Part shown: positions 1 to 8,900 of the stretch, one piece after another
How positions within the stretch are numbered: position 1 is the first letter of the stretch
How the letters are laid out: each line of letters opens with the position of its first letter
Source of the DNA: SIG469 sp964384255
Lineage (GTDB): Bacteria > Bacillota > Clostridia > Oscillospirales > Oscillospiraceae
Assembly (NCBI GenBank): GCA_964384255.1
Contig: CAYLKH010000002.1
Location: forward strand, 14,577 to 78,576
Length of the DNA: 64,000 nucleotides
Direction: 5' to 3'
Translations under genes and position numbers: made by a program
Notes under the pieces: model-generated
What the model was told of the DNA's origin: nothing
Databases searched by the model: none
The model's input: only the letters and a program-made list of their open reading frames with translations

Positions 1-1
1 G

Positions 2-457
2 ATAGTTATGCGCAGCGCCGCATTGCTGTCGGTACCCATCGACCCGGAGGGTGCCATGGAGATAGCCTCCCGTTCCCGGGGAACTCCCCGGATAGCCAAC
101 AGGATGCTTCGCCGCGTTCGGGATTTTGCCCAGGTGCTTTCCGGAGGAAGAATAACCAAAGAGCTGGCCGATGAAGCACTGGGCCGCCTTGAGGTCGACC
201 GGCTTGGTATCGATGCCACCGACAGGAGAATGATGCAATGCATTATCGACAATTACGGCGGCGGCCCGGTAGGGCTTGAAACTCTGGCCGCAACCATCGG
301 CGAAGAGGCGGTCACTCTTGAGGATGTTTACGAGCCATATCTGATGCAGCTGGGATTTCTGGTCAGAACTCCCAGAGGCCGCTGCGTAACAAGGCTGGCC
401 TACGAACATCTTGGGATCGAGTATATAGGAGAAAACGGTCAAACCGGGTTGTTTTGA
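2..457 (+). CDS. ruvB: Holliday junction branch migration helicase RuvB, C-terminal part (5' end outside window)
   Basis: This is the last 151 or so residues of RuvB, the AAA+ motor that drives branch migration of Holliday junctions with RuvA. The open frame runs to the window edge, so the true start lies upstream; the ATG at position 8 is internal. The sensor-2 motif GTPRIANRMLRRVRDF is visible near the beginning. It is followed by the conserved winged-helix DNA-binding domain, including GGPVGLETLAATIGEE, the block EDVYEPYL and the RTPRGR motif near the C-terminus. These are standard RuvB signatures, so identification is secure. The Walker A and B motifs are not in the window. No clear terminator follows the TGA. 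Confidence 0.95.
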   Translation: MVMRSAALLSVPIDPEGAMEIASRSRGTPRIANRMLRRVRDFAQVLSGGRITKELADEALGRLEVDRLGIDATDRRMMQCIIDNYGGGPVGLETLAATIGEEAVTLEDVYEPYLMQLGFLVRTPRGRCVTRLAYEHLGIEYIGENGQTGLF

Positions 458-565
458 TCCCGTCATGCACCGATAATTTGACCAAAAAACTGATTTCTGC
501 TTTTGGCAAAACTAATGAAAATCAATCAAAATCCCCCGGAGCTTTAAAATATTTTGTCTAAACGC

Positions 566-594
566 TTGACATTAACTGGATGTACGATTATAAT
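566..594 (+). promoter_or_regulatory. Consensus sigma-A promoter
   Basis: TTGACA at 566-571 and TATAAT at 589-594 are separated by exactly 17 bases, a full match to the vegetative promoter consensus. It lies in the gap between ruvB and the zinc-ribbon gene. Transcription would start near 601, about 315 bases before the next coding start. Such a strong promoter far from a gene suggests a stable RNA or a long leader. Confidence 0.85.
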
Positions 595-600
595 ACGCTT

Positions 601-880
601 GTCTTCTGCAAATGCAGGAGTCACTTGCTGTACCAATTTTAATGTGCTACCCCCTCTGAACGCCGCTCTGACGAGCTTCCTTACCGCTGCTGCGGCAAGC
701 ATCCGGCTTTTTGATCATCACATGCAAGTCATGTTCCGGGGATGTTTATTAAGTTTACACGCATTTTATCTCCATTTTGGCAGTGGTCGTCAGGCGACCC
801 ATGTAAGTGTGGAATCCGGCAAAGCCGTTCCAATATAGCCCAGTGAGGCTCAGCGCGATTATCCGGTGGGTTTGGTCTGG
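601..880 (+). ncRNA. Candidate structured RNA, possibly 6S RNA
   Basis: About 280 bases after a perfect promoter hold no credible coding region. They contain several local hairpins: 604-621 (CTTCTGCA/TGCAGGAG), 786-798 (GTCG/CGAC) and 811-831 (GGAA, CGGC/GCCG, TTCC). The segment at 831-858, including CAATATAGCCCAG and CAGCGCGA, resembles from memory the 3' half of Bacillus 6S-1 RNA; this was not aligned. I could not find a convincing closing stem or a terminator, so the 3' end is a guess. The alternative is a long 5' leader of the zinc-ribbon gene. Confidence 0.38.
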
Positions 881-915
881 GACATTCTCATTTCAAATTA
901 AGAGAGGGTTTAACA

Positions 916-1194
916 ATGTACGAAGACAAGACTTTAGTTTGCAAAGAATGCGGAGAAGAATTCATTTTCACCGCTGGTGAGCAGGAATTCTACGCAGAGC
1001 GCGGCTTCCAGAACGAGCCCCAGCGCTGCAAGCCCTGCCGTGATGCTCGCAAGAACGCCAGCAGAGCTCCCAGAGAGTATTTCACCGCTGTTTGCGCTTC
1101 CTGTGGCGGAGAGGCCAAGGTTCCCTTTGAACCCAAGTCCGACCGTCCTGTATATTGCAGCGATTGCTTCGCTCGCATGAGAGAAAACGGCTGA
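916..1194 (+). CDS. Zinc-ribbon protein with CxxC-x17-CxxC domain
   Basis: A 92-residue cytoplasmic protein with three CxxC pairs: C9/C12, C38/C41 and C60/C63, plus C81/C84. The last two pairs are spaced CxxC-x17-CxxC, the hallmark of a small-domain family common in Firmicutes. The N-terminal half matches the probable zinc-ribbon type, with a VCKECGEEF start. Eight cysteines would allow two zinc knuckles. A good Shine-Dalgarno (AGAGAGG, 901-907) precedes the ATG, and a strong terminator follows directly, so the gene is monocistronic unless joined to the upstream leader. The exact function is unknown; nucleic-acid binding is a reasonable guess only. Confidence 0.85.
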   Translation: MYEDKTLVCKECGEEFIFTAGEQEFYAERGFQNEPQRCKPCRDARKNASRAPREYFTAVCASCGGEAKVPFEPKSDRPVYCSDCFARMRENG

Positions 1195-1217
1195 TTTAGC
1201 TGTATGATCCGAATCTG

Positions 1218-1247
1218 ACCGCTGCGGGTTTTCTCGCAGCGGTTTTT
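1218..1247 (+). terminator. Rho-independent terminator after zinc-ribbon gene
   Basis: ACCGCTGCG pairs with CGCAGCGGT across a short loop and is followed by TTTTT. It lies 23 bases after the stop codon. Confidence 0.85.
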
Positions 1248-1258
1248 CGATTGATATT

Positions 1259-1882
1259 ATGAGTATTATAGTTTTTGCATCTCCCATACACCCGGTGACG
1301 GAAGGCGAATTTGAACACATGAAGTCTAATATGCCCGAATTTCAGCTGCCCCGATTTAACAGGGAACGCCCCGGGTCATTATTTGCCTGGAACCTTTTGG
1401 CCCTCTCGCTTAAAAAATGCTGGAATATAGATCGACTTCCAGCCTGCGTCAAACCTCAGTCGGGAAAGCCGTTCTTTGCCCAGCACCGTGATATGGAATT
1501 TTCCCTCAGTCATAATGATCGTTATGCTTTGTGCGCTGTCAGCAATGATCCTGTTGGCTGCGATATAGAATGGGCATCAAGACGGCCCTCCGGGCTGCTG
1601 GTCAATAAGGTGCTTACTGATAATGAGCGGATAATATACGGGGGCAGCCACGAGCCGGACCGGCTGTTTATGAAGCTGTGGACCCTTAAAGAGGCCAAGC
1701 TTAAAAAGGACGGAACAGGCCTTGCCGGTGGGGTAGGTCAAACCGACATGGCTGATGTCATGCTTCTCACCAGAGCTGCCAGAGCCACGGGAGAGCATTT
1801 TACCGTCTTTGATCTGGATGGTAATTACGTTTCTGTCTGCGGGAGCCAGTTTGCCCATGACATAATTGTGATAAACCAATAG
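1259..1882 (+). CDS. 4'-phosphopantetheinyl transferase, Sfp type
   Basis: A 207-residue enzyme that moves the phosphopantetheine arm of CoA to a serine on carrier proteins. Visible motifs in order are GKPFF (69-73), FSLSH (81-85), VGCDIE (99-104, with the metal-binding D102 and E104) and WTLKEA (141-146, with E145). These are the standard Sfp/AcpT signatures. No ribosome binding site is obvious before the ATG, which sits 11 bases after a terminator. No polyketide or peptide synthetase is in the window; DltC (40104-40331) and fatty-acid ACP are the plausible substrates, which is inference. The stop codon lies inside the left arm of a 21-bp perfect inverted repeat. Confidence 0.88.
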   Translation: MSIIVFASPIHPVTEGEFEHMKSNMPEFQLPRFNRERPGSLFAWNLLALSLKKCWNIDRLPACVKPQSGKPFFAQHRDMEFSLSHNDRYALCAVSNDPVGCDIEWASRRPSGLLVNKVLTDNERIIYGGSHEPDRLFMKLWTLKEAKLKKDGTGLAGGVGQTDMADVMLLTRAARATGEHFTVFDLDGNYVSVCGSQFAHDIIVINQ

Positions 1883-1920
1883 CGTGTTGAAACGGAGAAT
1901 TTCAACACGCTATTGGTTTA
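1872..1920. terminator. Bidirectional terminator, 21-bp perfect stem
   Basis: Bases 1872-1892 and 1900-1920 are perfect reverse complements around a 7-base loop. The repeat lies between the convergent phosphopantetheinyl transferase and capA genes, and its left arm contains the transferase's last codons and stop. T-runs are short, but the stem is very stable. Confidence 0.75.
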
Positions 1921-1932
1921 TATAACTCCTTA

Positions 1933-3435
1933 TCAGGCTGCTTCGGAATCATCAGGCTCAGGCTCGGTGACCTGGGCAGAGGGTTCGGCATCGGTTTCTC
2001 CGGTATCCGTACCCAGGATGGGAGTTGCTTCGATGTTTACCTGATTTGCAATATCGCCTTCGGAGCCGACCCTGGAATGGATGTTCTCAAGGGATTGGCG
2101 CATAGTCGCGTAAAGGTCGTCGCTGATGGTGCTGCTCCCGGCGTTAAAGTCGGCAATGGATTGATTAATGTCGTAGATCACAAATCGATTGGACTGTGAA
2201 GAAAGGTAGATGGGAACATAGTTGATGTTGTCAAAGCTGAGCTTACCGGTATCGTTGTCCACCGAAACAGTGACGTTGAGGATAATAGAATCGTTGCTGG
2301 ATTCTTTGGACATGGCTGAAAGGAAGTTGCCAAGGGAATAGGCTACAAGGACCTGCTTCTCTTCACCGTCAACAGTTGTTACTGTGCGGGTTTCATAGGG
2401 CTGGAGATAGTGGGGGTGGCTGCCTATGATAATGTCTACTCCGTTTTCAAACATCAGGTTTGCGATGGTGTTCTGATCGTCGCTGGGAGTGCTTTCGTAT
2501 TCGGCACCCCAGTGAAGCACAGCGATAAGTACGTCGCAATCAAGGGTTTTGGCTGCGGTCAGGTCAGCAAGGATCTGGGTCTGGCTGATCTCGGAAAAAT
2601 AGGTCGAATAATCGTCGTAAAGCACATTGACAGAATATTCGTAGCCCTCGGGAATGGATATACCGTTGCAACCCTTGGTATAAGCCAGAAAACCGATTTT
2701 AAGACCATTGATCTCTTTGATGACAACGCCGCTGGTTGAGGAGCGATCCTCCTGAGTATAGTAGGTGCCGACGTTTGTCAAACCCGCGTTTCGAATATTC
2801 TTGATGGTGGAAACCAGTCCGGTGATACCGTGCTGAAGGCTGTAGGTGCAGGCGGTGGAAAGAATGTCGAATCCTGCTTCGGCCAGATCGTTGGCCAGAG
2901 ATTCGGGAGCGTTGAAGTTGGGCTTGCCCTGATAACCGGCATCAGCTCCGGCAAAGGTAGTCTCCAGCGTACCGACACAGATGTCGGCGGCTGAGGTATA
3001 CCTGCTGATCTGGGCAAAGCAGTGGGAAAAATCATAGCTGCCGGTAGCAGAATCAAGAGCGTCGGTCATCTGCTCGTCGTAAACCATAATGTCGCCAACT
3101 GCGGAAAGGGTAAAGGTGGTGACATTGACCTCAGGTTCGTCGTCAACGTTGTTTTTGGCATTCAAAACGTCCAGATCGTCAGGATGCGGGGTAGGGAATA
3201 CTGCAACGGAAGAGCTTTCTGACGGAGTTATCTCCTGCTGGCTTTCAGAACCGCCGGAACAACCCCGGGCGATAAGTATTATCAGGAGAATGATGACCGC
3301 AAGAACAACGCCATAGGTGATGCGCTGGCGAATGATTCTTTTTCGGCGAAGCTCTGCCCGTTTGCGTTTACGCTGAGCAAGGGCTTCCAGCCGCTGCTCT
3401 TCGGTAATTTCAGGGATATATTCGTTGTTATCCAT
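1933..3435 (-). CDS. CapA family protein, membrane-anchored
   Basis: A 500-residue protein with a highly basic N-terminus, one membrane helix at about 41-57 and a large outside domain of the CapA/PgsA (PGA_cap) metallophosphoesterase-like fold. The conserved start of the domain is SAVGDIMVYD at 111-120; HWG (308-310) and GSHPH (338-342) supply probable metal ligands, followed by YSLGNF. CapA proteins take part in poly-gamma-glutamate synthesis in Bacillus, but many Clostridia carry a single CapA gene without capBC, as here, and its role there is unknown. The C-terminal 40 residues are acidic and Pro/Thr rich. The start has a strong AAGGGGG site. Confidence 0.87.
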   Translation of the reverse strand: MDNNEYIPEITEEQRLEALAQRKRKRAELRRKRIIRQRITYGVVLAVIILLIILIARGCSGGSESQQEITPSESSSVAVFPTPHPDDLDVLNAKNNVDDEPEVNVTTFTLSAVGDIMVYDEQMTDALDSATGSYDFSHCFAQISRYTSAADICVGTLETTFAGADAGYQGKPNFNAPESLANDLAEAGFDILSTACTYSLQHGITGLVSTIKNIRNAGLTNVGTYYTQEDRSSTSGVVIKEINGLKIGFLAYTKGCNGISIPEGYEYSVNVLYDDYSTYFSEISQTQILADLTAAKTLDCDVLIAVLHWGAEYESTPSDDQNTIANLMFENGVDIIIGSHPHYLQPYETRTVTTVDGEEKQVLVAYSLGNFLSAMSKESSNDSIILNVTVSVDNDTGKLSFDNINYVPIYLSSQSNRFVIYDINQSIADFNAGSSTISDDLYATMRQSLENIHSRVGSEGDIANQVNIEATPILGTDTGETDAEPSAQVTEPEPDDSEAA

Positions 3436-3469
3436 GTAATTTACCCCCTTATGTTCTTAATATACTTGG

Positions 3470-3498
3470 ATTATACAATAAGAGAAAAAATAAAACAA
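3470..3498 (-). promoter_or_regulatory. Promoter for capA
   Basis: On the minus strand TTGTTT and TATAAT are 17 bases apart, about 35 bases upstream of the capA start. The surrounding DNA is strongly AT rich. Confidence 0.6.
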
Positions 3499-3591
3499 TA
3501 GAAAAATATTATGTAAATAAAAAATCGTGTTCAACCTGCTCATGCCCAACCTGTAATCAACGGCCCTCGTGTTTTTGCCTACAGTATGATA

Positions 3592-3619
3592 TTGTAAAAA
3601 ACCGCCGATGGTTATATAA
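3592..3619 (+). promoter_or_regulatory. Weak promoter candidate for the Gx transporter-dsdA-cdd unit
   Basis: TTGTAA and TATAAT with a 16-base spacer end 33 bases before the GTG start. The -10 is perfect and the -35 is partial. No other candidate in the 217-base divergent gap is better. Confidence 0.4.
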
Positions 3620-3652
3620 TTAACTCATATCAACCTGGGCGGAGGATAAGCT

Positions 3653-4150
3653 GTGGAAACCAGAAAACTTACCAGGATCGCGTTGCTGACTGCCGTAGCG
3701 CTGGTGATTTTTACCGTTGAAAACCAGATACCGGCTCCCGTTCCGGTTCCCGGGATCAAGCTTGGGCTGGCTAATGCGGTCACACTTTTTGCAATGTGGA
3801 CTCTTGGAAAAAAAGAAGCCGGTACGATCCTGTTTTTGAGGATAGTCCTTGGCAGCGTGATATGCGGAACTGTCTCTGCTATGCTATACAGCATAAGCGG
3901 CGCCGTATTGTGCTACCTTGCCATGTGCGTGGTCATGAAGCCCCTTGGCAAAAGCCTGATATGGCTGATGAGCGTTGTCGGCGCAGTGTTTCATAATATT
4001 GGCCAGATGCTGGCAGCCGTGGCCATTACCCGAACTCCGGCCCTGGTGGCCTATTTGCCCATACTTATGGTTTCCGCCGTTATAACCGGGGTTTTTACCG
4101 GGCTTTGCGCTCAGATGACGATCAGATACTTTGTGACTACGGAAAGATAG
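3653..4150 (+). CDS. Gx transporter family protein (heptaprenyl diphosphate synthase component I family)
   Basis: A 165-residue integral membrane protein with about five hydrophobic segments. The N-terminal part has VENQIPAPVPVPGIKLGLAN, typical of the Hpre_diP_synt_I (Gx transporter) family, whose members are small ECF-S-like membrane proteins. Despite the family name it is not a prenyl synthase; a substrate-capture component is the likely role, with substrate unknown. It starts with GTG, supported by GGAGG at 3641-3645. dsdA follows after 23 bases, so the two are probably co-transcribed. Confidence 0.82.
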   Translation: METRKLTRIALLTAVALVIFTVENQIPAPVPVPGIKLGLANAVTLFAMWTLGKKEAGTILFLRIVLGSVICGTVSAMLYSISGAVLCYLAMCVVMKPLGKSLIWLMSVVGAVFHNIGQMLAAVAITRTPALVAYLPILMVSAVITGVFTGLCAQMTIRYFVTTER

Positions 4151-4173
4151 ATGATTGAAGGGAGATCAGGTTT

Positions 4174-5451
4174 ATGGACGTATTGAAGGATGTAGCTCAG
4201 GCGAAGGAATGCCTGTGGATCAACCCAAACCTCAAGCTGGTGGAGGATGCATCTTTTCCTGTAAGCGATGCTCAGATAAAGGATGCCTCTGACAGACTGG
4301 ACAGGTTCAGGCCGTTTCTGGCAAGGGTGTTCGAGGATTGCCCCGACGGAGTGATCGAGTCTCCTCTCAGAGAGATATCCGGGATGAAAGCTGTTCTGAA
4401 CACAGACGGCGCAGAAGTGGGCGGCAGGCTGTTTTTGAAAATGGACAGCCATCTGGCTATTGCCGGATCTGTTAAGGCAAGGGGCGGAGTTTATGAAGTG
4501 CTTAAGCACGGTGAAGCTCTGGCCATGGAGGCCGGTAAGCTGAAAGAAAGTGACGATTATTCCATCCTTTGCGGGATGAAGGACCTCTTTTCCCAATATA
4601 CTATTCAGGTCGGGTCTACAGGTAATCTGGGGCTGAGCATTGGTATAACCGCCGCAGCGCTGGGGTTCAGGGTCACGGTCCATATGTCTTCTGATGCGCG
4701 GCAGTGGAAAAAGGATATGCTCCGGTCAAAGGGCGTAACGGTCATCGAATATGACGACGATTACAGCAAGGCTGTTGAAGAGGGCAGGCGTAATTCCGAT
4801 TCCGACCCAATGAGCTATTTTGTCGACGACGAAAACTCTGTGGATCTGTTTTTGGGCTATGCCGTAGCGGCTGAACGTCTGGCGGCTCAGCTTAAGCGGC
4901 AATGCATTGTGGTCGATGATGATCACCCTCTTATAGTATATATCCCCTGCGGCGTGGGCGGAGCGCCAGGGGGTGTTGCCTATGGCCTTAAGCGCCGGTT
5001 TGGCAACAATGTGCATTGCTTTTTTGTAGAACCGGTGCAGTGTCCCTGTATGCTGGTGGGCATGGCAACGGGAAAGCATGAGCAGGTTTGCGTCCAGGAC
5101 TTTGGACTTAGTGGCGTGACCGAAGCTGATGGGCTGGCGGTGGGCCGTCCTTCTGGATTTGTGGGGAAAACTATGGAAAATCTGCTGTCTGGAATATTCA
5201 CAGTGGAGGATAATCAGCTGTTTCGATGGCTCAGGCAGCTCAATGTGGAGGAAAACGTCAAAATCGAGCCGTCTGCCTGCGCAGCTTTTGCAGGACCTGC
5301 TTATCGGGTGCGGTATGAAGAGGGCAATGAATATTTCGGCCGTTTGAATATGTCCGGAGCGACTGAAATATGCTGGGCTACTGGAGGTTCTCTGGTGCCT
5401 GAGGAAATTATGGACCAGTATCTTAATGCTTATTTGGAGGAACAGATATGA
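4174..5451 (+). CDS. dsdA: D-serine ammonia-lyase (D-serine dehydratase)
   Basis: A 425-residue PLP enzyme of fold type II that converts D-serine to pyruvate and ammonia. The cofactor lysine is K101 in SVKARGG (99-105), and the phosphate-binding glycine loop is GSTGNLGLS (147-155). The later GVGGAPGGVAYG block also fits. Full length for DsdA. A GGGAGA site lies before the ATG. No dsdC-type regulator or D-serine permease is adjacent; the upstream membrane protein is not a known D-serine carrier. It overlaps cdd by four bases (ATGA), so translation is probably coupled. Confidence 0.92.
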   Translation: MDVLKDVAQAKECLWINPNLKLVEDASFPVSDAQIKDASDRLDRFRPFLARVFEDCPDGVIESPLREISGMKAVLNTDGAEVGGRLFLKMDSHLAIAGSVKARGGVYEVLKHGEALAMEAGKLKESDDYSILCGMKDLFSQYTIQVGSTGNLGLSIGITAAALGFRVTVHMSSDARQWKKDMLRSKGVTVIEYDDDYSKAVEEGRRNSDSDPMSYFVDDENSVDLFLGYAVAAERLAAQLKRQCIVVDDDHPLIVYIPCGVGGAPGGVAYGLKRRFGNNVHCFFVEPVQCPCMLVGMATGKHEQVCVQDFGLSGVTEADGLAVGRPSGFVGKTMENLLSGIFTVEDNQLFRWLRQLNVEENVKIEPSACAAFAGPAYRVRYEEGNEYFGRLNMSGATEICWATGGSLVPEEIMDQYLNAYLEEQI

Positions 5452-5837
5452 ACGACAGCCAGCTTGTTAAAATGGCAGAGCAGATGTTACAGCGCTCCTA
5501 TGCTCCTTATTCCGGGTTTTGCGTGGGTGCTGCCATCCTGGGAAAGAACGGTAAAGTATATTGCGGCTGCAATATCGAAAGCGCATCCTTCGGCGCGACA
5601 ATTTGCGCCGAGCGCTGCGCAATTTCCTCTGCGGTAGCTGACGGCTGCCGGGAATTTGAGGCCATAGCGGTCATATCAGGCGCTGACGACTATTGCTATC
5701 CCTGCGGAATTTGCAGACAGCTGATATACGAATTTGGACCGGATACAAGGGTGCTTTGCGCAAAAACGCCCGGGGACTTCAGGCCATATTCCATATCCGA
5801 CCTGCTTCCCAATGGATTCGGACCGTCAAATCTTTGA
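5448..5837 (+). CDS. cdd: Cytidine deaminase
   Basis: A 129-residue pyrimidine salvage enzyme that deaminates cytidine and deoxycytidine. The zinc site is complete: C53-A-E55, with E55 the proton shuttle, and P85-C86-G-I-C89. The N-terminal SYAPYSGFCVGAAI block and the NIESASFG segment bind the nucleoside. Length is normal for the homotetrameric form. It is the last gene of the Gx transporter-dsdA-cdd unit and is followed by a bidirectional terminator shared with ileS. Confidence 0.94.
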   Translation: MNDSQLVKMAEQMLQRSYAPYSGFCVGAAILGKNGKVYCGCNIESASFGATICAERCAISSAVADGCREFEAIAVISGADDYCYPCGICRQLIYEFGPDTRVLCAKTPGDFRPYSISDLLPNGFGPSNL

Positions 5838-5857
5838 GTTATTGCAAAGGAAATAAT

Positions 5858-5894
5858 AAAGCGGAAGGACCGCATTTGTGGTCCTTCCGCTTTT
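5858..5894. terminator. Bidirectional terminator between cdd and ileS
   Basis: AAAGCGGAAGGACC (5858-5871) pairs with GGTCCTTCCGCTTT (5880-5893). A/T tracts on both sides serve both strands. Confidence 0.85.
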
Positions 5895-5919
5895 GCCATA
5901 TTGATCTGCTGATGGGGAA

Positions 5920-8900
5920 TTATACTCTTTCCACACCGAGTTCAACGTTGTCGCCTGCAAGCTCCCAGCTCTTGACAAAGCCCTTGACCTGGCCAAAGAT
6001 GATGTTGTCGGCCAGCAGGTCTTTCTTCATAGAAGTTTCGTTGCCGGAGATAAGCCCGGTGGTTCCTTCGCCGCAGTTGACATAGATGTTGATACGGTCG
6101 GTGACGTTGAAGCCGGCGTCCTTACGCATGGTCTGGAGACGGCGGATAAGCTCGCGGAGATTGCCTTCTTTGATAAGCTCGTCGGTCAGAGCGGTGTCGA
6201 GAGCTATGGCAAAGCGGCTGTCGCTCTTGGCGGCAAAACCGTCCACCTTGGCAGTCTCGATAAGGACATCGTCCATAGAAAGCTCAATGTCTCCGCCTTC
6301 GCAGTGCAGGACCAGCTTGCCGGTACCGTTAAGCTCTGCCATGGCCTTTGAACCGTCGATCTGTCCAAGAGCCTTGCGGATCTCGCCAAGACGCTTGCCA
6401 TATTTGGGGCCAAGAGTTTTGAGCTGAGGCTTGAAAATATAAGAGCTGAATCTTGACATATCGGTGAGGAATTCAACGTTCTTGACGTTCAGCTCGTTTT
6501 CAATAATGTCGATAAAGAAGCTGTCAAGCTCAACACCGGTGTTGACATACATTTTGCTCAGGGGCTGACGGTTGTTGATCTTGGCTTCGTTTCTTGCGGC
6601 TCTGCCAAGGACAACGATATCGTAGGCGGCATCCATCATGGCTTCAAGGTTTTTGTCTACCAGCCCGCTGTCGCAAACAGGGAAGTCGCACAGGTGGATG
6701 CTTTCGGGAGCGTTTTCGTCCAGCCTTCTTACCAGATTCTGGTAAATGTCTTCGGTCAGGAAGGGGATCATGGGCGCAGCACACTTGCAAACGGTCACAA
6801 GGGCGGTGTACAGAGTCATAAAGGCGTTGACAGTGTCTTCTGTCAGCTCGGTTTCCCAGAAACGCTCGCGGTTGCAGCGGACATACCAGTTGGACAGCTC
6901 GTCCACAAAGGCGGTCAGGACCTTGGCGGTTTCGGGGATACGATAATTGGCCAGATTGTCGTCGACCTCAGCAATAAGGGTGTTGGCTTTGGAAAGCAGC
7001 CATTTGTCAAAAACAGGCAGTTTGTCGTAGTCGATGGTGTATTTGGTGGCGTCAAATCCGCTAATATTGGCGTACATTACGTAGAACGCATAGGTGTTCC
7101 ACAATGTACCCATAAACTTCCGCTGACCTTCGGTCACAGCGTCATCATGGAAACGGTTGGGCAGCCAGGGAGCGGAGTTTTCGTAGAAATACCAGCGAAT
7201 GGCGTCAGCTCCGTGGGTGTTGAGAGCGTCAAAGGGGTCAACAGCGTTGCCCTTGGATTTGGACATCTTCTGACCGTCTTTATCCTGAACATGGCCCAGG
7301 ACGATAACGTTTTTGTACGGGGATTTGTTGAACAGAAGGGTGGAGACAGCCAGCAGCGAATAGAACCAGCCGCGGGTCTGGTCAACAGCTTCGGAAATGA
7401 AGTCGGCAGGGAAGTTCTCTTCAAACATCTCTTTGTTTGCAAAGGGATAAGGCCACTGGGCAAAGGGCATGGAGCCGGAGTCGTACCAGCAGTCAATGAC
7501 CTCTTCAACACGGTGCATCTCACCGCCGCACCTGGGACACCTGATGGTAACAGCATCGATAAACGGACGATGCAGCTCAATGTCGTCAGGACAGTTGTCA
7601 GACATTTCCTTAAGCTCGGCAACAGAGCCGATAGCGTGCTGATGGCCGCATTTGCATTCCCATACAGGCAGGGGAGTTCCCCAGTAACGGTTGCGGCTGA
7701 TGCCCCAGTCCTGAACGTTTTCCAGCCAGTCGCCAAAACGGCCTTTACCGATGGTTTCGGGGATCCAGTTGACGGTGTTATTGTTGGCAATAAGGTCTTC
7801 GCGGACGGCGGTCATTTTGATAAACCAGCTGTCGCGGGCGTAGTAGATAAGGGGAGTGTCGCAGCGCCAGCAGTGGGGATAGCTGTGTTCAAATTTCAGA
7901 CGTTTGAACAGCAGTCCGGCCTGATCCAGATCGTCCATTATCTGCTTATCAGCGGTTTTGCAGAAGGTCCCGGCCCAGGGGGTGTTTTCGGTCATCTCGC
8001 CCTTGCTGTCCACGTTCTGAACAAAGCCGACACCATAGCGGTTGCAGACCCGGTAGTCGTCTTCGCCGAAGGCGGGGGCGTTGTGAACGATGCCGGTACC
8101 GTCGGAGATGGTGACATAAGGGTCGTTCATGATAATAAATGCCTTGCCGGTTTTGGGGCGGCAGCAATCGAAAAGAGGCTCGTATTCGGCATATTCCATT
8201 TCGCTGCCCTTGAATCGGCCAAGAATCTCCCAGTCGCCTTCGCCAAGAACGCTTTCAACCAGAGCTTCGGCAAGAATAAGGACCTCGTCGTTGTATTTTA
8301 CGCGAACATAGTCGATATCGGCGCCCATACAAAGAGCTACGTTGGAAGGCAGGGTCCAGGGAGTGGTGGTCCATGCCAGAACAGATGCGTTGTCGGGATC
8401 GTCTTTCAGCTTGAAGCGTACAGTGCAGGAAACCTCTTTAACGTCCTTATATCCCTGAGCGACCTCGTGGGATGACAGAGGAGTTCCGCAGCGGGGGCAA
8501 TAGGGGACTATCTTGTAGCCCTTATACAGCAGACCGCGATCCCAGATCTTTTTAAGGCTCCACCATTCGGATTCGATGTAATCGTTATGATAGGTGACAT
8601 AGGGGTTTTCCATATCGGCCCAGAAGCCGACGGTGAAGGAAAAATCTTCCCACATGCTTTTGTATTTCCAAACGCTTTCCTTGCACTGGGAAATAAAGGG
8701 TTCAAGACCGTATTCCTCGATCTGTTCCTTGCCGTCGATGCCCAGCAGCTTTTCAACCTCGAGTTCAACGGGAAGACCGTGGGTATCCCAACCGGCCTTA
8801 CGGATGACCTTGTTGCCCTTCATGGTCTGGTAGCGGGGGATAAGGTCCTTGATGACTCTGGTCAGAACATGACCGATGTGAGGTTTGCCGTTGGCTGTGG

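Noticed and set aside
554..838. A 94-codon open frame after ruvB
   Set aside because: The perfect promoter lies inside its first codons, there is no ribosome binding site, and the product has no coherent features.
6694..8475. A 593-codon open frame on the plus strand
   Set aside because: It lies wholly antisense to ileS and reflects that gene's codon composition; the translation has no recognisable domain.
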